NCBI GenBank assembly: GCA_036971475.1
Contig: JBAIZL010000005.1
Span: 238,230,690-238,294,689 of the forward strand
Reading direction: 5' to 3'
DNA length: 64,000 bases
Source of the DNA: Prosapia bicincta
Taxonomy: Eukaryota; Arthropoda; Insecta; Hemiptera; Cercopidae
The translations under genes were made by a program, and so were the position numbers. The first letter of the stretch is position 1. Each line of letters starts with the position of its first letter. The notes beneath the pieces were generated by a model. The model saw only the letters and a program-made list of their open reading frames with translations, was not told where the DNA came from and searched no databases. Shown here piece by piece: positions 47,510 through 59,424 of this stretch.

Positions 47510-47640
47510 TAGTCGGGTGTCCAAGAAATGTTTATAGCCATAAAGAAAATCATTTGTGAGTTCAAGAAATGTTTATATCAATAGGTCATGCAAAGGAAAG
47601 GAGTCAAGCTTCCAAGAAATGTTTATATCTATTGATATTT
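47510..47640 (+). repeat. three spaced copies of CAAGAAATGTTTATA
   Basis: The 15-mer CAAGAAATGTTTATA occurs near 47522, 47564 and 47613 at 42-49 bp spacing. The intervening sequence is only partly similar. Confidence 0.6.
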
Positions 47641-47699
47641 TTCTTCCTCTTCATTCTGTTGTATGATTGGTGTATATTAACCAACTTCATCAGTTGTGT

Positions 47700-48115
47700 A
47701 TAAATGTCCTTATCAGTTACGTTTAGATGTCTGACAGAAGGTCAATGGGCCATAAATACCTTCTTTTATTTATGCTGTATGTCTTTATTTATTTGCCGAC
47801 TATAAGTTTCGACAGTCAACAAATAAAGCACAAATGCCCAATCTTGTGCGTGATATATCAGAAAATGAACTCTCTTGAAGCAAACAAATCAAACAAACAA
47901 CAACAATACTCATGATTAGTTGGACTGGTCTTTATTCCCTGCTATTAATAAATCCGGATCAGGCTGTCACCAGATTTATTTGAATATGAGGAGTTTTACT
48001 GTATTGGGGTTCATTAGAAGTCCTATTTTTTCTAATGCACAGGAACTTATTTCAAGGAACTAATCCAAGGGCCTCTCGATCCCAATCCCCTCGAATATAT
48101 ACATACATATATAAT
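47700..48115. repeat. possible Tigger-type element remnant
   Basis: AGTCCTATTTTTTCTAATG then CACAGGAAC and ATTTC resemble 62521-62560 (ACTCCTATTTTTTGTAATG, GCAGGAAC), next to a pogo-transposase tail at 62145. This suggests two ends of related Tigger-like elements. Confidence 0.35.
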
Positions 48116-48406
48116 CTATTTTAGATTATTTAGAATTTCATGAAAATAAAAGATTCTGTCATTACTTGTCCTGTAATAGAAATTTGTCAATATTCTATCA
48201 AATGTTCAATAAATATGTTCCTAATAGCAAAATATCAGACAATTACATATTACTTGTTCCGCTAAATGTATGTAGATATTATGCATGCAATACTAAATAA
48301 CTAGTTTATATATTTGAGAAGCTACAGTTATTTCTAGTATTTATGCTCTATAAGATGTTCGGTAGTTTAGGATTTTTCCCACTTTACCACTAGAACTAAC
48401 ACTTAC

Positions 48407-48585
48407 CTGAAAAGCAATATAAAACCATAGGTTTCTAGCAGCATCCCAATAAGTGGCCAGCCGATGAGGACCACTATAATACCTCCAAAAAATGCAACCG
48501 AAGCTTTTGCTTTATGCCTCTGAAAGAAAAACCTGAATGTTCTCTCCAAACCAATGACACTTGCCAACCCACAAATAAAAAGGAT
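48407..48585 (-). CDS. GOT1: GOT1-family vesicle transport protein, exon 3
   Basis: The largest exon, 179 bp, from acceptor CTAG (AG at 48587-48586) to donor GTAAGT (48406). It encodes ILFICGLASVIGLERTFRFF, then FQRHKAKASVAFFGG and IIVVLIGWPLIGMLLETYGF, ending ILLF with two bases of a split codon. The two hydrophobic stretches separated by the basic FFFQRHK loop are the core of the GOT1/SFT2-like fold. The frame closes perfectly with exons 2 and 4. Confidence 0.96.
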
Positions 48586-48914
48586 CTAGAAAAACAGTTC
48601 AGAGATTTTTTTATAGGATCGATATTTGTAAATCCATAAATTTTATATTTATAACAACAAATTTTGGATATTAAATAAATACAATATACATTCATAAATA
48701 AGTATTAAATTATACAATAATTTCTTAGTTTCAAAACTATTTTTTGGAAAACCTAACAGGTTTTCTGAATCAATATTACCATCAGCATAAGAGAGTTTAT
48801 GTATTATAATGGCATTCAGTTGGTTTCTTATTGAACCTATTTACAAGCAGGGAAAAATAAATTGACGTAACTATATAAAGTAAATAAACGAGTAATATAA
48901 AAAACGTTTCATGT

Positions 48915-49400
48915 TAATTCCTAACGAGGTCGAGAAAGAACAATTTTATTATTGTTTGCTTATTTCCAGTTTGCTTGTTTATTTTATTCGTTTCATACAT
49001 TTTTAACCTTACAGCACTATTTATGATATTTTGTGGTAACCATGGCAACAGTTTAAGGTTGTACAGTAGAGCCTTTGACGACAACCAGATGGGGGTAAAA
49101 TTAAATACGTCTCTAAGATATTCATTTCTTGGTATTGGAAAGTTGGTACGGTACTAAAGCACGCTAGACTTTGAACACGACAAAGTTCAAATTTGGATAG
49201 CTCCTAAATTTTTATAATTTAATTATTGAATAAATATTTGAAAAAACTTGAATAACATCAATTGTCATCCACTATCAGTTAAAAACATGCATTTGAACTT
49301 GACTGGATGAATAAAAACGTATTTTATTAACGACTGAAAATTTGTACAAAATATATATCAATCAAGAGAGTGTGAGCTACCAGAAGGAATTTTTAAAAAA
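48915..49400 (+). repeat. SINE-like dispersed repeat, copy 3
   Basis: A longer copy of the 13490 repeat. It includes CCATGGCAACAGTTTAAGG, GCACGCTAGACTTTGAAC, AAAGTTCAAATTTGGATAG (B-box-like) and the conserved tail to GAGAGTGTGAGCTA. A further, shorter minus-strand copy lies at about 55190-55480. Confidence 0.6.
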
Positions 49401-50249
49401 GTTAAAAATATCGAGGTGAAGAAATTACATTAAAAGGTAACAATGATAATAAAAGCAGTTAATAATGAACATGACAAAATCTAAAAGTGCATAATAAATA
49501 GGGCAAGAAAGGCTCTAAGGATCTGGAGTTTATCACTTCTACCCTTAAACAAACCAAGCCTATAAAGGTTCTAAATATTTTGTATTTCTTCTTTATCACT
49601 TTTCCCTACCAATACAATATAAACAATTTTTGTCTAATAATTATTATTTTATGTATCACTGACATGGTTTTGAAGAAAGAGTATAGAGCTGACTTACATG
49701 AACCATTTGCTATCCAAGAAAGTAAAATTGTCAGCATTACTCTAGATGGAGTAGTTCAAGGCAACGCAATACATTGAGGTAACACTTTACACCAGGTTTG
49801 AAATGTCTAAAAAGATAGTAGAGTGCATCATCTAGTGTTATTAGCTTGTGGCAACAATATGACATGTTAGAGAGTCAGGGTCGGAATATTGCATTCCGTC
49901 GTTTACTACACACAAAAGTTTGTTGATTTCTTTACTTTTTGTCTAATTTTCATCTCCGACTTTATAGTCCTAACAATACTTTCATTGCAATATTTATGTA
50001 TAAGAGAATAATCCATTACAATTTCAACCTTTGTAGCCAATTTGTTGGTCAGGTTATGAATTTTAATGCAACTCGGGATAGATCAGAGCAATACTGTACA
50101 AAATGAATGTTATTGCCCACTAAGCATTTTGTTAACAATAGTATTTCAGATAATTAATGAAATTTTCAATCTAGCTTAAAATTCTTTAATATGAAAATCC
50201 CAAGAACCAAATGTTAATCTTACAGATGCTAAGAATTTGAACATGATTG

Positions 50250-51520
50250 ATGCAGAAAGCTACCTGGGCACCTGAAGCAATTGAAGCTGCCGTCAAAGCT
50301 ATCAAATTGGATGGTAAAATTCTCTGTACTAAAACTTTGTGAAAAAACTTAGAAAAACTAATTCTAGTGTAAATAATTTGAAACTAAAGCTTCATTCAAC
50401 AAAGAACAAGAATATATCACAGCAGGTATTAACCTTAATAAAAGTGATTTACAGACTGAACTTCACAGGCTTGTGTTTAAATATACCAAGTTTAACCAAA
50501 TAAAACAACTTTAATATCTCATCTAGATTGGCTTGGTGAAACTGGCAGCAAAATTCTCTGAAGAGGAATTCAACTGCTAGCATAATAAAACCAAAGGCTA
50601 TCAGTTAATATTAATGAGGTAAAATAGTTTTATTCTAATTTAAAATCTGTAATGGATAAACATACATTTTCCCCATCACAAATATACAATTTTTTTGAAA
50701 CTGGTGTCCCAACCAATCATGGTCTTATTCTAAGTCCTAAAGGAGAAAAACAGGTTGGTGCTACTACTAATTGGGAATTGTGGGAAAATATAACTATCCG
50801 TTGTGCTGTTAGCGCTTCTGGCAAATACATTCTCTCAAGTGTAGTGTTTCTCGCCATAAATTTATGTTCCCTAGACAAAGAATAAACTTCTAGTCTATGT
50901 AAAGTTTTTAATAACTTTACATTAGTTTAAGACTATCCAAACTTAAATTATTTTTTGTAAATTTATAAAAACTTTCTGAGACATAACGTTTTTTATCGCT
51001 CGTGGGGATTTTCATCAGTGTCTCAAAGTTTAAGACTTCAATATATCCACTTTTAGAGATGGTCTAGTACATGCAATTTACCAGTGTAGTCAGAATGGCT
51101 AGATTAATGAGAAACAGTTTTTTGTAAGACTAGATCATTTCATTGCCTACTCAAAACCCACAAAGGAGGATCCAGTTTCACTAATCATGGACCACAACAT
51201 TACTCATTCCACCTTAGCTGACCACAACAGATGAAAGGACAACAATATTGTGAAAGTAACAATACCTCTTATGTCATACCATCTACAGCTACTGGCTCTT
51301 ACTTTTTATAGTAGTTCAAATGCAGGCTTTGCTCAAGAATGTGATTCTTTTACAAAAGAAAATGTCTTTGCCAAGATAAGCCCTTATGATACTGTATCCC
51401 TTTTAAATAAAACATATAGTAGAGTTGCAAACATTGAAAAAGGAGTTCAGGATTCAAAAAGACTAAAATGTTTTTTCTCTACAGTGAAGAGTTTTCAAAA
51501 GAGGACTTTGCAGCCCTAAC
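50250..51520 (+). pseudogene. pogo/jerky-type DDE transposase fossil
   Basis: Near 50262, WAPEAIEAAVKAIK-like residues match the psq-type helix-turn-helix that starts these transposases. The catalytic part: FFETGVPTNHGL (first acidic residue, E in place of the usual D), PKGEKQVGATTNWELWENIT, then MDHNITHS (51188, second Asp motif), and SSNAGFAQECDSFTKEN. Several stops and frame changes intervene (open pieces 50652-50885 and 51250-51519). It cuts DNA at TA sites in the intact family. Located in GOT1 intron 2, opposite orientation. Confidence 0.75.
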
Positions 51521-53070
51521 TTCTGGGTTTGTTTCAGTTTTTAACCAAGAGTCTATACAAAATATTTAAGGCACTACTACAACACCATTCAAAGGAGCTC
51601 AACCGAGTGATCCAATTTTATGCCCTAAGCCATGGAGATGGTTGGAAGTTGATAAAACAACCCCAACTAAAGATCTTTAAAAAGTTGAATGATGTATTAA
51701 TTGTACTTTTTGCTAAGATTTCTCCCATTCCATATTTCACAAATAATTCCAAAACAAAACTGAACTAAAAAAAACACCATTCAATAGTTTTTACGCCCAC
51801 CCCAAAGAGAATAAACCTCGAGCTGGCTGCTCTAAAAATAAAGGAAATATAAAATATTAGAACATGCTTTATAAAGTCTCTAAACATATTTTCAATCCCA
51901 AAGGAAAGAGCAAATCTAGGAACCAAATCTTATTTTAAAATAAGGAAATCTAGGAACAAAATCTAAGAAATCTTATTTTAAAACCAAAACATAGGCTCAA
52001 GGCTACAAAAATAATGTGTCAGAAATATTTCCTTAAGTTCATCAGAAAATGAAGAAACAACAATAGATCACCTAGAACTTCTCAACTTTGGGAATTCTGC
52101 ATCTGTACCAGGGAAGGATTTATCTACGGGATTAGGATCTTGCCTTATTTGAGAGGAAATTTGATTGACCAAGAACTCTGGTTTCTATATGGGGTTCTTT
52201 GCAACGGTTCAGTCCATGCTGATTGCAGTGCAGCTGATTATGACGAAAACTTTCTTTACAACTTTTGCCAAAAAAAAAACAAGAATTAGCTCATTTCTAG
52301 GTTTGTTTTAGTTCTTGAAACGTTATTTAGTTTGGCAAAGCCCTATCAAAAATTGATAAATCTATATTTTACTCTAAGCTTGTTTTTTTAACAAAAATCA
52401 TTCACTGCACTGTACATTAATTTTGTCAAGTAATTACTTAAAATTGGCTTCTAAATCGTACTACTCGTATATTGAATATATTCCATTTTTAATTGGTTTT
52501 GTAATATTCAATATAAACCAAATGTTATCAATAATTTGTATACTGTACGTTATTGCCCTATGACCTGTATATAAAATTGCCTCAATGTTTGTGGGAGTCG
52601 TATTATGCAATGTATTGGTAATTGTTAATATTAAGTTAAATAGTAGACAAAATATATTATTTTAATACTTTCTAGTTGCTATTGTGTAAAATTTTGCTAT
52701 AAAATATTTAAAACTTAAGGAGACAGGTAAGCTTCTGCTTCAAGTCTACAGCATTACTCGATCTACCCTACTTGTTTTTACAAGTCTAATTTGAATATGT
52801 AACATAATATTGTTACTAAGGAAATCTTAACCAACTAAAAATAATAGAAATTTGAAACAGAATTACAGTTGTTGAATTTTTAAAGCATAATTCTGTGAAA
52901 TTTTAAATAAATATATACTAGTAAAAAACTAGTTTAAAAATCAAGCTATTCACTAAAAAAAATTTCTTTTTATATGAAAAAATCACTTTTATTGTTAAAC
53001 ATTTTTTTTATATGAACAACAAACATTCCAACATATAATAGTTTTCAAAATGTTTATAAAACTAACTTAC
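51521..53070. other. GOT1 intron 2 remainder
   Basis: Possibly the 3' part of the pogo-type element up to about 52300 (short ORF 51529-51768 without a recognised domain), then AT-rich sequence. Confidence 0.4.
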
Positions 53071-53162
53071 ATTGCCTATTGCTAAAAGTCCCTTGTCAAA
53101 GAGTAGTAAAACTCCCAGGAACAGAAAGAAAATTCCAAATCCGGCAAGTCCAACACCAATTT
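53071..53162 (-). CDS. GOT1: GOT1-family vesicle transport protein, exon 2
   Basis: 92 bp, acceptor TGCAG (AG at 53164-53163), donor GTAAGT (53070). It encodes K (split with exon 1) then IGVGLAGFGIFFLFLGVLLL and FDKGLLAIGN, the first transmembrane hairpin of the family. The GxGLxGFG pattern and FDKxLLAIGN are near-invariant in GOT1 proteins. Confidence 0.95.
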
Positions 53163-53489
53163 CTGCACATTAAGACAAGAATTTACTGAAATTTAAAAAA
53201 ATAATACGAAAACAGTAGGTTGTTAAATGAGTAAACATAAATTTATAAGGAATATTTTATTGTATTATAAGCTTGAATACCTTAATGTTAATTTACATTG
53301 ACTTGAAACAAAACTCCTAAACATTTCAAACAAAACAATTGGTTTTTAAAAAAACCTTTAGATAATGTTTTAGTTTAATTTAGTGCAAAACAACATTATG
53401 AAGCTTATCACTAGGCATTGAGAACATTGATTCTCCACAACATTTCAAAATGAAATAGGTAATAACATATAATCAATTATTATAAATGA

Positions 53490-54465
53490 TAGTAGTTGTG
53501 GGTTTTAGCGGCCACCTACGATATTTTGGAAAATTGTTCAAAACCACCAAATAAGACAATATCCACAAGAATTTTGTTTATTGACAGTGTGATAAAAATA
53601 CTCTGTGAGAGTAATACAGTGACGTCATGCATACCTAACGTGTGTAGATATTTGAGAAAGAACGTTTTGACTTAATTTTTATGATTTTTGCTTACGTATA
53701 TTTAAATATACTTATAAAGTCTTCAGTTAGGATAGATTTGGTTTAAAATAAAATTGTCCAGTCAGGATAGATTTGGTTTTAATTTTATACACTATCTAAA
53801 TGGTTAAATATATAAAATTAGAACCAAATCTACCTTACTGGATACTTCATAGGTATGTGGTGCTGCAAAGGGCAGTTAACGTTGATGTTTTTCCTTTGTT
53901 AAATTCATATATTTTGGGAGTAAACAGCAAGTGTGGTCATTTTGCGAGTTACTAATTCATAATAATAATACCAAAAGCATAACAATGAGTGGACATGTTT
54001 TTTCTCGGAGCAACAAGTAAGGTATGTATGTAGAGTTAGCGTGACATCACTACATTTGTATCACACCGCACCCATTCACAACTTATGCCTCCACACTGAA
54101 TTTTTTGGTAATCGTTTACTGTAGTGGCCCCATACGATATTTTGGATTGTTCAAAAGCACAAAAAGGTACGATATCCACAAAAAAAAATTTATTTTAGGA
54201 AAGTTACTTTTTTTTACTTTAAAGTAGGGGAAATTTTTTTCGGCGGAATCATAAGTTGTGAATAGGCGCGGCGTGAATAAACGTTTCGTTTTGTCAAGAC
54301 TGCTGTGACGTTACGCGAACTCTACATTAATACCTATCTTGTGGCTCCGAGAAGAAAACATTTTGCACTAATTTTTATGTTTTCTCTAATTTTTTAGTGT
54401 GGATGTCTTCTTTTTTTTGTGGTTTTTAACAATATTCCAAAATATCATAGGTGGCCGAAATAACA
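53490..54465. mobile_element. inverted-repeat DNA element (unclassified)
   Basis: Left GCGGCCACCTACGATATTTT (about 53504) is matched near the right end by its complement (AAAATATCATAGGTGGCCG, ending about 54453). A third, similar end (GGCCCCATACGATATTTTGG) sits at 54127 inside, so an element may be nested or duplicated. A second inverted similarity covers the GTGACGTCA..CGTTTTG stretch. No transposase is seen, and I could not define the target duplication. It lies in GOT1 intron 1. Confidence 0.6.
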
Positions 54466-54705
54466 ATTAACTTTTATTCAATATTGCTATCTACCTATAT
54501 TAAAATTTACCTACAAAGTATCGTCAGGATAGATTTGGTAATAATTTTATCTCACATTACTGTCTACCTGTATTAAAGTATACCTACGAAGTAAAAAAAT
54601 TCATTGAAGTATAAAATTCAGCATATACGTAGCAGTAAAAACTATCAAAACTAACCTTTGACATAATAGGCTTTGTAATGTATATTAATTCAATTAAGTA
54701 CTTAC

Positions 54706-54730
54706 TTTGAACATCCGTAATTTCAAACAT
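54706..54730 (-). CDS. GOT1: GOT1-family vesicle transport protein, exon 1 (start)
   Basis: The gene encodes a small four-helix membrane protein of Golgi/ER-Golgi transport (yeast Got1, human GOLT1A/B), needed for vesicle fusion or ER exit. Exon 1 has 25 coding bases: ATG at 54730, MFEITDVQ plus one base, then donor GTAAGT (54705). The family usually begins M-I/F-x-x-TDxQKIG, and the spliced product continues KIGVGLAGFG. Joined over exons at 54706-54730, 53071-53162, 48407-48585, 38374-38455 and 34554-34598 the protein is 140 residues, against about 138 in vertebrates. All splice sites are GT..AG. The introns hold most of the transposons in the right half of the window. Confidence 0.93.
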
Positions 54731-55680
54731 CTTTGTAAATTCACTATTAACTTGAAATGTCTCAGAAAATGTACGAATGTTTTTTTCAAAACAAACTATT
54801 ATTAATTGTATAAACTTATGGATATTTGCTTAACCTAAAATTTTATAACCTAGCTACGGCTAAAAAATCCTTTTTCTAGCCGCTTTTTCACTTAATTTTT
54901 ACATGATAATGATGTTTATCACGGCTTTATTCGATGTTATCATAATTATTACTTTATTAAACGTTTGGTCTGAATTATAAAACACTTTAGTTCTAATTTT
55001 AAAGCATTTTAAACTTTATAAAAATTGACTAAAGTTAATCAGACTAAATGAACTGACGTTAAGATAAGGAATGACGTGGCCAATGCCAACTGTATAACAG
55101 TAGCTTGTATAATTTCATTCTCCAATTCTAACAATTCATAGTTTTCCCTATAATCTTTCTTGTCTTTCATGCTTAGAAGTTATTCCTGAAAATTTGTCTC
55201 TTTCCAGAAAGTTACACTATGGTATAAATAAACATTTTTCAATTTTATTTCTAACAGTACACACTCTTCTTATATATCTTGTACAAATTTTTAGTCGTTA
55301 ATAAAATACGTTTTTGTTCATCCAATCAAGTTCATATAATTTTTGTTTAACCAATAGTAGATGACAATTGATAATAATAGTTTTTTTAAATATTTTTCTC
55401 GTCATTTAAATTTTTTTAAAACGATGACATAGTCAGATTCGAACTGAGGTAGTACATGATTGAAATCTAGCATTTTTTCACTAGGTCAACTTTTCTATTG
55501 CTAGAAATGAATTACTTGAAGATGTATATGAAATTATATGAGAAACATTCCTTCCAATATTGAAGCATTACAGGAGGTGAGTAGAATGAAAAGTTATAGA
55601 CCACCATCAGCTTCATAAACGGAAAAACATAATGTGAATGAATAGTAGCAAACAAAAATAGTCTAACACCATTTATTGTA
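54731..55680 (-). promoter_or_regulatory. GOT1 upstream region
   Basis: 5' UTR and probable promoter of GOT1 lie here; no TATA box or initiator can be named with confidence. About 55190-55480 is a minus-strand SINE-like copy. The 3' LTR of the Gypsy element ends about 950 bp upstream of the ATG in the same orientation. Confidence 0.35.
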
Positions 55681-55869
55681 TGTTCTGTACGTAGTTCCAA
55701 TTAAAATAATTAATACACCAAGTAGTAAAGAGACATTATCTTTTTTTAATATAATAGTAATCACATAAACATTACAATAGTACACGCAACTTAATAATGG
55801 TTACTTATACGTGACCTTCACTGGTAATCACCTGTTTGTAGCTAATTCAGTGTTGCCACCTACACAACA
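55681..55869 (-). repeat. 3' LTR of Gypsy element
   Basis: Matches 61401-61587 over its full length with scattered substitutions and a small indel around the T-rich block. The LTR is short for Gypsy elements. Confidence 0.9.
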
Positions 55870-56008
55870 TCTCCCTTCCAAGCTATACAACTTAATCTTA
55901 AAGTTAATAAAAATCACGAAAAAGGAATTAACAGGACAAATTAGAAAACTCATGGACATTAGAAAGTATAAATTTGATAAAATTAAAGGTCTAATTTTTC
56001 CGGTGCTT

Positions 56009-56640
56009 TTACCACTCTACCACTTCTTCGTACTCCATTAGGACTTGCTGATGATACGGTACTAAAACATCTTGAGATGAAGTATTTTTGTTAGATGAAG
56101 AAGCATCTGAAGATGCCATCACAGGCAATGGTAAATTACTCTTCACTTGTCGGTGATCAATGATTGGTACTAAAACTGACTCCCTGCAGTGCTCATTTGA
56201 TGCGTTCAGCACTGTAGAAGAAGGTTCCTTTAACTTAGATGGTTTTATGTACACAGAATTCCGACGCATTACTGAACCATCATTTGTTTTTAGTATGTAT
56301 GTACGAGGAGATGCATGTGGTTTTACTACCACAGCTGGATGCCATTGCTGATTTTTTCTGTAGAGCACACTATCACCCTCTTGAAATATCTGATTAGTCT
56401 TGGATGTTCTGTCATAAAATTGCTTCGTTATTTTCTGTTTCAACACTTTCTCATCTCTTATATATACACAATGTGATTGGAGATTGCAGAGTGTTGTAGG
56501 TATTGTGGATCGCAGTTGACGACTCATAAGAATTTGAGCTGGACTAGCACTCAAACCAGACAGAGGCGTATTATGATGTTCTAACAACATTAGGTTGAAA
56601 TCGGTATTAGATGATTGACTTTTCTTCATCATTTTTTTAA
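56009..56640 (-). pseudogene. Gypsy integrase, C-terminal part
   Basis: This continues the integrase on the far side of the piggyBac insertion: TDFNLMLLEHHNTPLSGLSA, SPAQILMSRQLRST (the conserved segment after the catalytic core), then GDSVLYRKNQQWHPAVVV, a GPF-like/SH3-type DNA-binding tail. It stops at 56009-56011. The frame is otherwise open, so the insertion, not decay, split this domain. Confidence 0.9.
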
Positions 56641-58132
56641 CCCTTAACTGACACCATACGTCTCAGAGACGGTCGCGAATTTTAAAACCCGTGTATCTTC
56701 CGCCTACGAATTTTTTGTGCGTCCCCAACCCGTCTACCTTTCAGGTGAGTGGTATAGTTTGTGTAGTGAAGGTCCTGTTTGTTTTTGTCTGCGTTTGCCT
56801 TTTCCAAAGCCATTTTAGTGTAATGCGTCCCATTCTCCCGTCTCTCAGACGTATCGTGTCTGTTAAGTAACATTATTCGTTCATTCCAAACTTTGTATAT
56901 AGTGTTTCTAGTGTAAGTGTGTTCTTTTTTATGTTTCTTTTTTAATCAATATGGATTATCAAAACCCTGATAAACCTGGTCCATCACATGGAAGACCAGT
57001 TATGAACTTAGTAACTGTGAAGAGTGATGAGTTCAATAACGATCTTGAGAATTTGGTGTAGGATGTTTTGGAAGGACCTTCAGAACCTGATCAATACGAC
57101 AGCGATAGAGATCCAGATTATCAATATGATAGCGAACACGATTCCGAATCAGAACAGGAGGGCGAAGAAAATGATGATGTGTACCAAGAGTCGTCTAACG
57201 AGCATCAAGGTGTGATAGATTCTTCTAGAATTGAACCCCTTCTTCTAGAAGATGGTTTTTTCTATGGAAAAAAATACGTAACAGAACACAATTTAAATGG
57301 AATAAAGTGCACCAGCCTCTAAATGTTAGAACAAGAAGGCATAATATAATTGTGCAGTTACCAGGTCTAAAAGCTCCTGCAAAAAAATTGGGAACTAACC
57401 CTACTGTCGAGGACGTATGGGGACTTTTGTTTTCTAATGACATTTTGAATGAAATTATTATGTGGACAAACAAAAAGATTACTTCGATCAGGAGTAATTT
57501 TTCAAAACCTCAATCTTACTCATCTGATTTGTATATGATAGAGTTGAAAGGTTTCATCGGACTTTTGATATATACGGCTATTTTCAAATCTAGCAACGAG
57601 TTAATTGACAGTTTTTATTGTACTGATGGAACAGGTCAAGACATATTTCGTTGTGCAATGTCCAGAAATAGATTTTTATTTTTATTGTTGGCATTACGAT
57701 TTGACAACCCTGTTGATCGTGAGGGAAGGAAAGATGAGGACCCTACAGCTGCAGTTTCCAAAATATTTAATAAATTTTCTGAGAACTCCCTACTCCTTTA
57801 TTCTCTTGGTCCAACGATGTGCGTTGATGAAATGCTGGTCTCTACGACATTGAAATAGCTTTACATTATTACAAATTACGATGTTTAGTTTGCAAAATAA
57901 ATATTAAAAAAAAAACAATTTTCCGGTAAAGAAAATTTTTTTGTTAGTAATATTAAATTATTTTTAATCGATTTTAAGCATCACTTTGTAAAACGCACTA
58001 ATATATTAAGATTACGTCATTAAAATATGTTTTTAAAAGTGTTTAATGATTACTAATTCCAAAATACATAGTGGTGTCTGTCAGACGTATGGTGTTTGTT
58101 AAGTAATGTTTTAACATGGTGTTAGTTAAGGG
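56641..58132 (+). mobile_element. piggyBac-type transposon inserted in Gypsy integrase
   Basis: The left end CCCTTAACTGACACCAT and the complement of the right end CCCTTAACTAACACCAT are inverted repeats. TTAA flanks both sides (56637-56640 and 58133-58136), the exclusive target of piggyBac transposases. An internal repeat of the ACGTCTCAGAGAC/CAGACGTAT kind lies near both ends (56660, 56846, 58083). 1.49 kb long, about 1 kb shorter than a complete element. Confidence 0.93.
56951..57858 (+). pseudogene. piggyBac transposase, truncated
   Basis: ATG at 56951 (MDYQNPDKPGPSHG). The acidic N-terminal region (SDRDPDYQYDSEHDSESEQE) is followed by the DDE_Tnp_1_7-type part: DVWGLLFSNDILNEIIMWTN, IELKGFIGLLIYTAIFKSSN, RNRFLFLLLALRFDN and CVDEMLV, where the first catalytic Asp lies. 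TAG at 57059, a frameshift near 57310 and a stop at 57856 disable it; the remaining catalytic Asp residues and the C-terminal cysteine finger are deleted. The internal deletion explains the short element. Confidence 0.88.
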
Positions 58133-58136
58133 TTAA

Positions 58137-59384
58137 TAGTGCCTACAGCCTTCTCACTCATTCCATTACTTTTTGCATGGTAAGGGCTAGTAGTTACAAC
58201 TTTGATATTCCACTGTGACGCAAAGTCTCTAAACACCACTGAGTCGAATGGCATGTTGTCAGCTACTATTATCTGTGGAATGCCATGAGTAGCAAATATA
58301 GGCCTTAAAGCTTTAACCACATCTAAGGCTGTTTTTCCATGTAAGTGTATAACATCAATCCAAAAGGATAGATAATCCACAACAATCAAATAGTTCTTAT
58401 TAGAAAATTCCATTAAATCCATACCAATCTTCTCATAGGGTAATTTTGGTACTTCATGTGGTAGTAATGGTTCCTTAGTTTTAGCAGGTCTATTTGTTTG
58501 ACAATGAGGGCACCCATTGATAATATTTTCAATCTGTGCCAACATCTGAGGCCAGTAAAATACTCTACGAGCCCTAGCTTTTGTTTTCAAAAATCCTAAA
58601 TTACCTGTATCTAACTTGTTTAACATATCCTTTTGTAAGCTAAGAGGAACCATTAACTTTTGATTTAAAAATACAAGACCTTCTGAAACATGAATATCAT
58701 CTTTCAGTCTAAAATAACATCTAATATTATCTGGAAGACAATTTTTACTTGTAGGCCAACCTTGAAAATAATAATTAGTAAGAGTTTGCAATATAGGGTC
58801 ACTCTGTGTTTCTTTAATAAATTTATCTTTTTTAGCTTCATTTATTTGCAAAATAGCTGCATTAGATGCTATAATATAAATTGTATCAGATAAGGATTTG
58901 CCTGTATCAGAATCTTCTGGTGAACTATTTTCGCAGTCACGAGACAGTAGATCGGAAATATACATTTCTTTTCCAGGAATGTGAAACAAATTAAGATCAT
59001 ATTTCAAAGCTCTCGATGCATAAGCCACTGGCTTGTTCTCCTGTAATATACAACATCCTAATGCATGTTTAGATGCATCAACTTCTATTGTAATTTCTTT
59101 TGTTGGATCAAAACAGCTAAGAATTGGAGCCTCAGTGATAAGCAACTTTATTTTATTCAATAAATCAGTATGATGTTTCGTCCATAGCCATTCAACATTC
59201 TTTTCATCAGTTCTCTGAAATGTGCTGTAATTTCAGCAAAATTAGGAATAAAAGCTCTAAGATAATTTAGAAGTCCATGAAGTCTCAACAGCTCTTTGTT
59301 ACAAGTAGGTATTTTAACTTGATTTATAGCTTCAACTATAGAGGGATCTATTTTCATACCATCACTATTAAATACAAATCCCAA
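58137..59384 (-). pseudogene. Gypsy RNase H and integrase, N-terminal part
   Basis: After GFVFNSDGMKIDP and LHGLLNYLRAFIPNF (connection), the RNase H region reads ITIEVDASKHALGCCILQ and VAYASRAL, but its C-terminal part is shortened. The integrase follows: HHCC zinc-binding region ending GCPHCQTNRPAKT, catalytic core with YEKIGMDLMEF, IVVADNMPF and SNGMSEKAV giving the D, D and E residues. The frame stops at the TTAA where piggyBac inserted (58133-58136). Confidence 0.9.
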
Positions 59385-59424
59385 AAACTTAACTTCATTA
59401 ATACGAAATTGAGTCTTTGAAGCA

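Noticed and set aside
57225..57473. ORF antisense to piggyBac transposase
   Set aside because: Antisense shadow.
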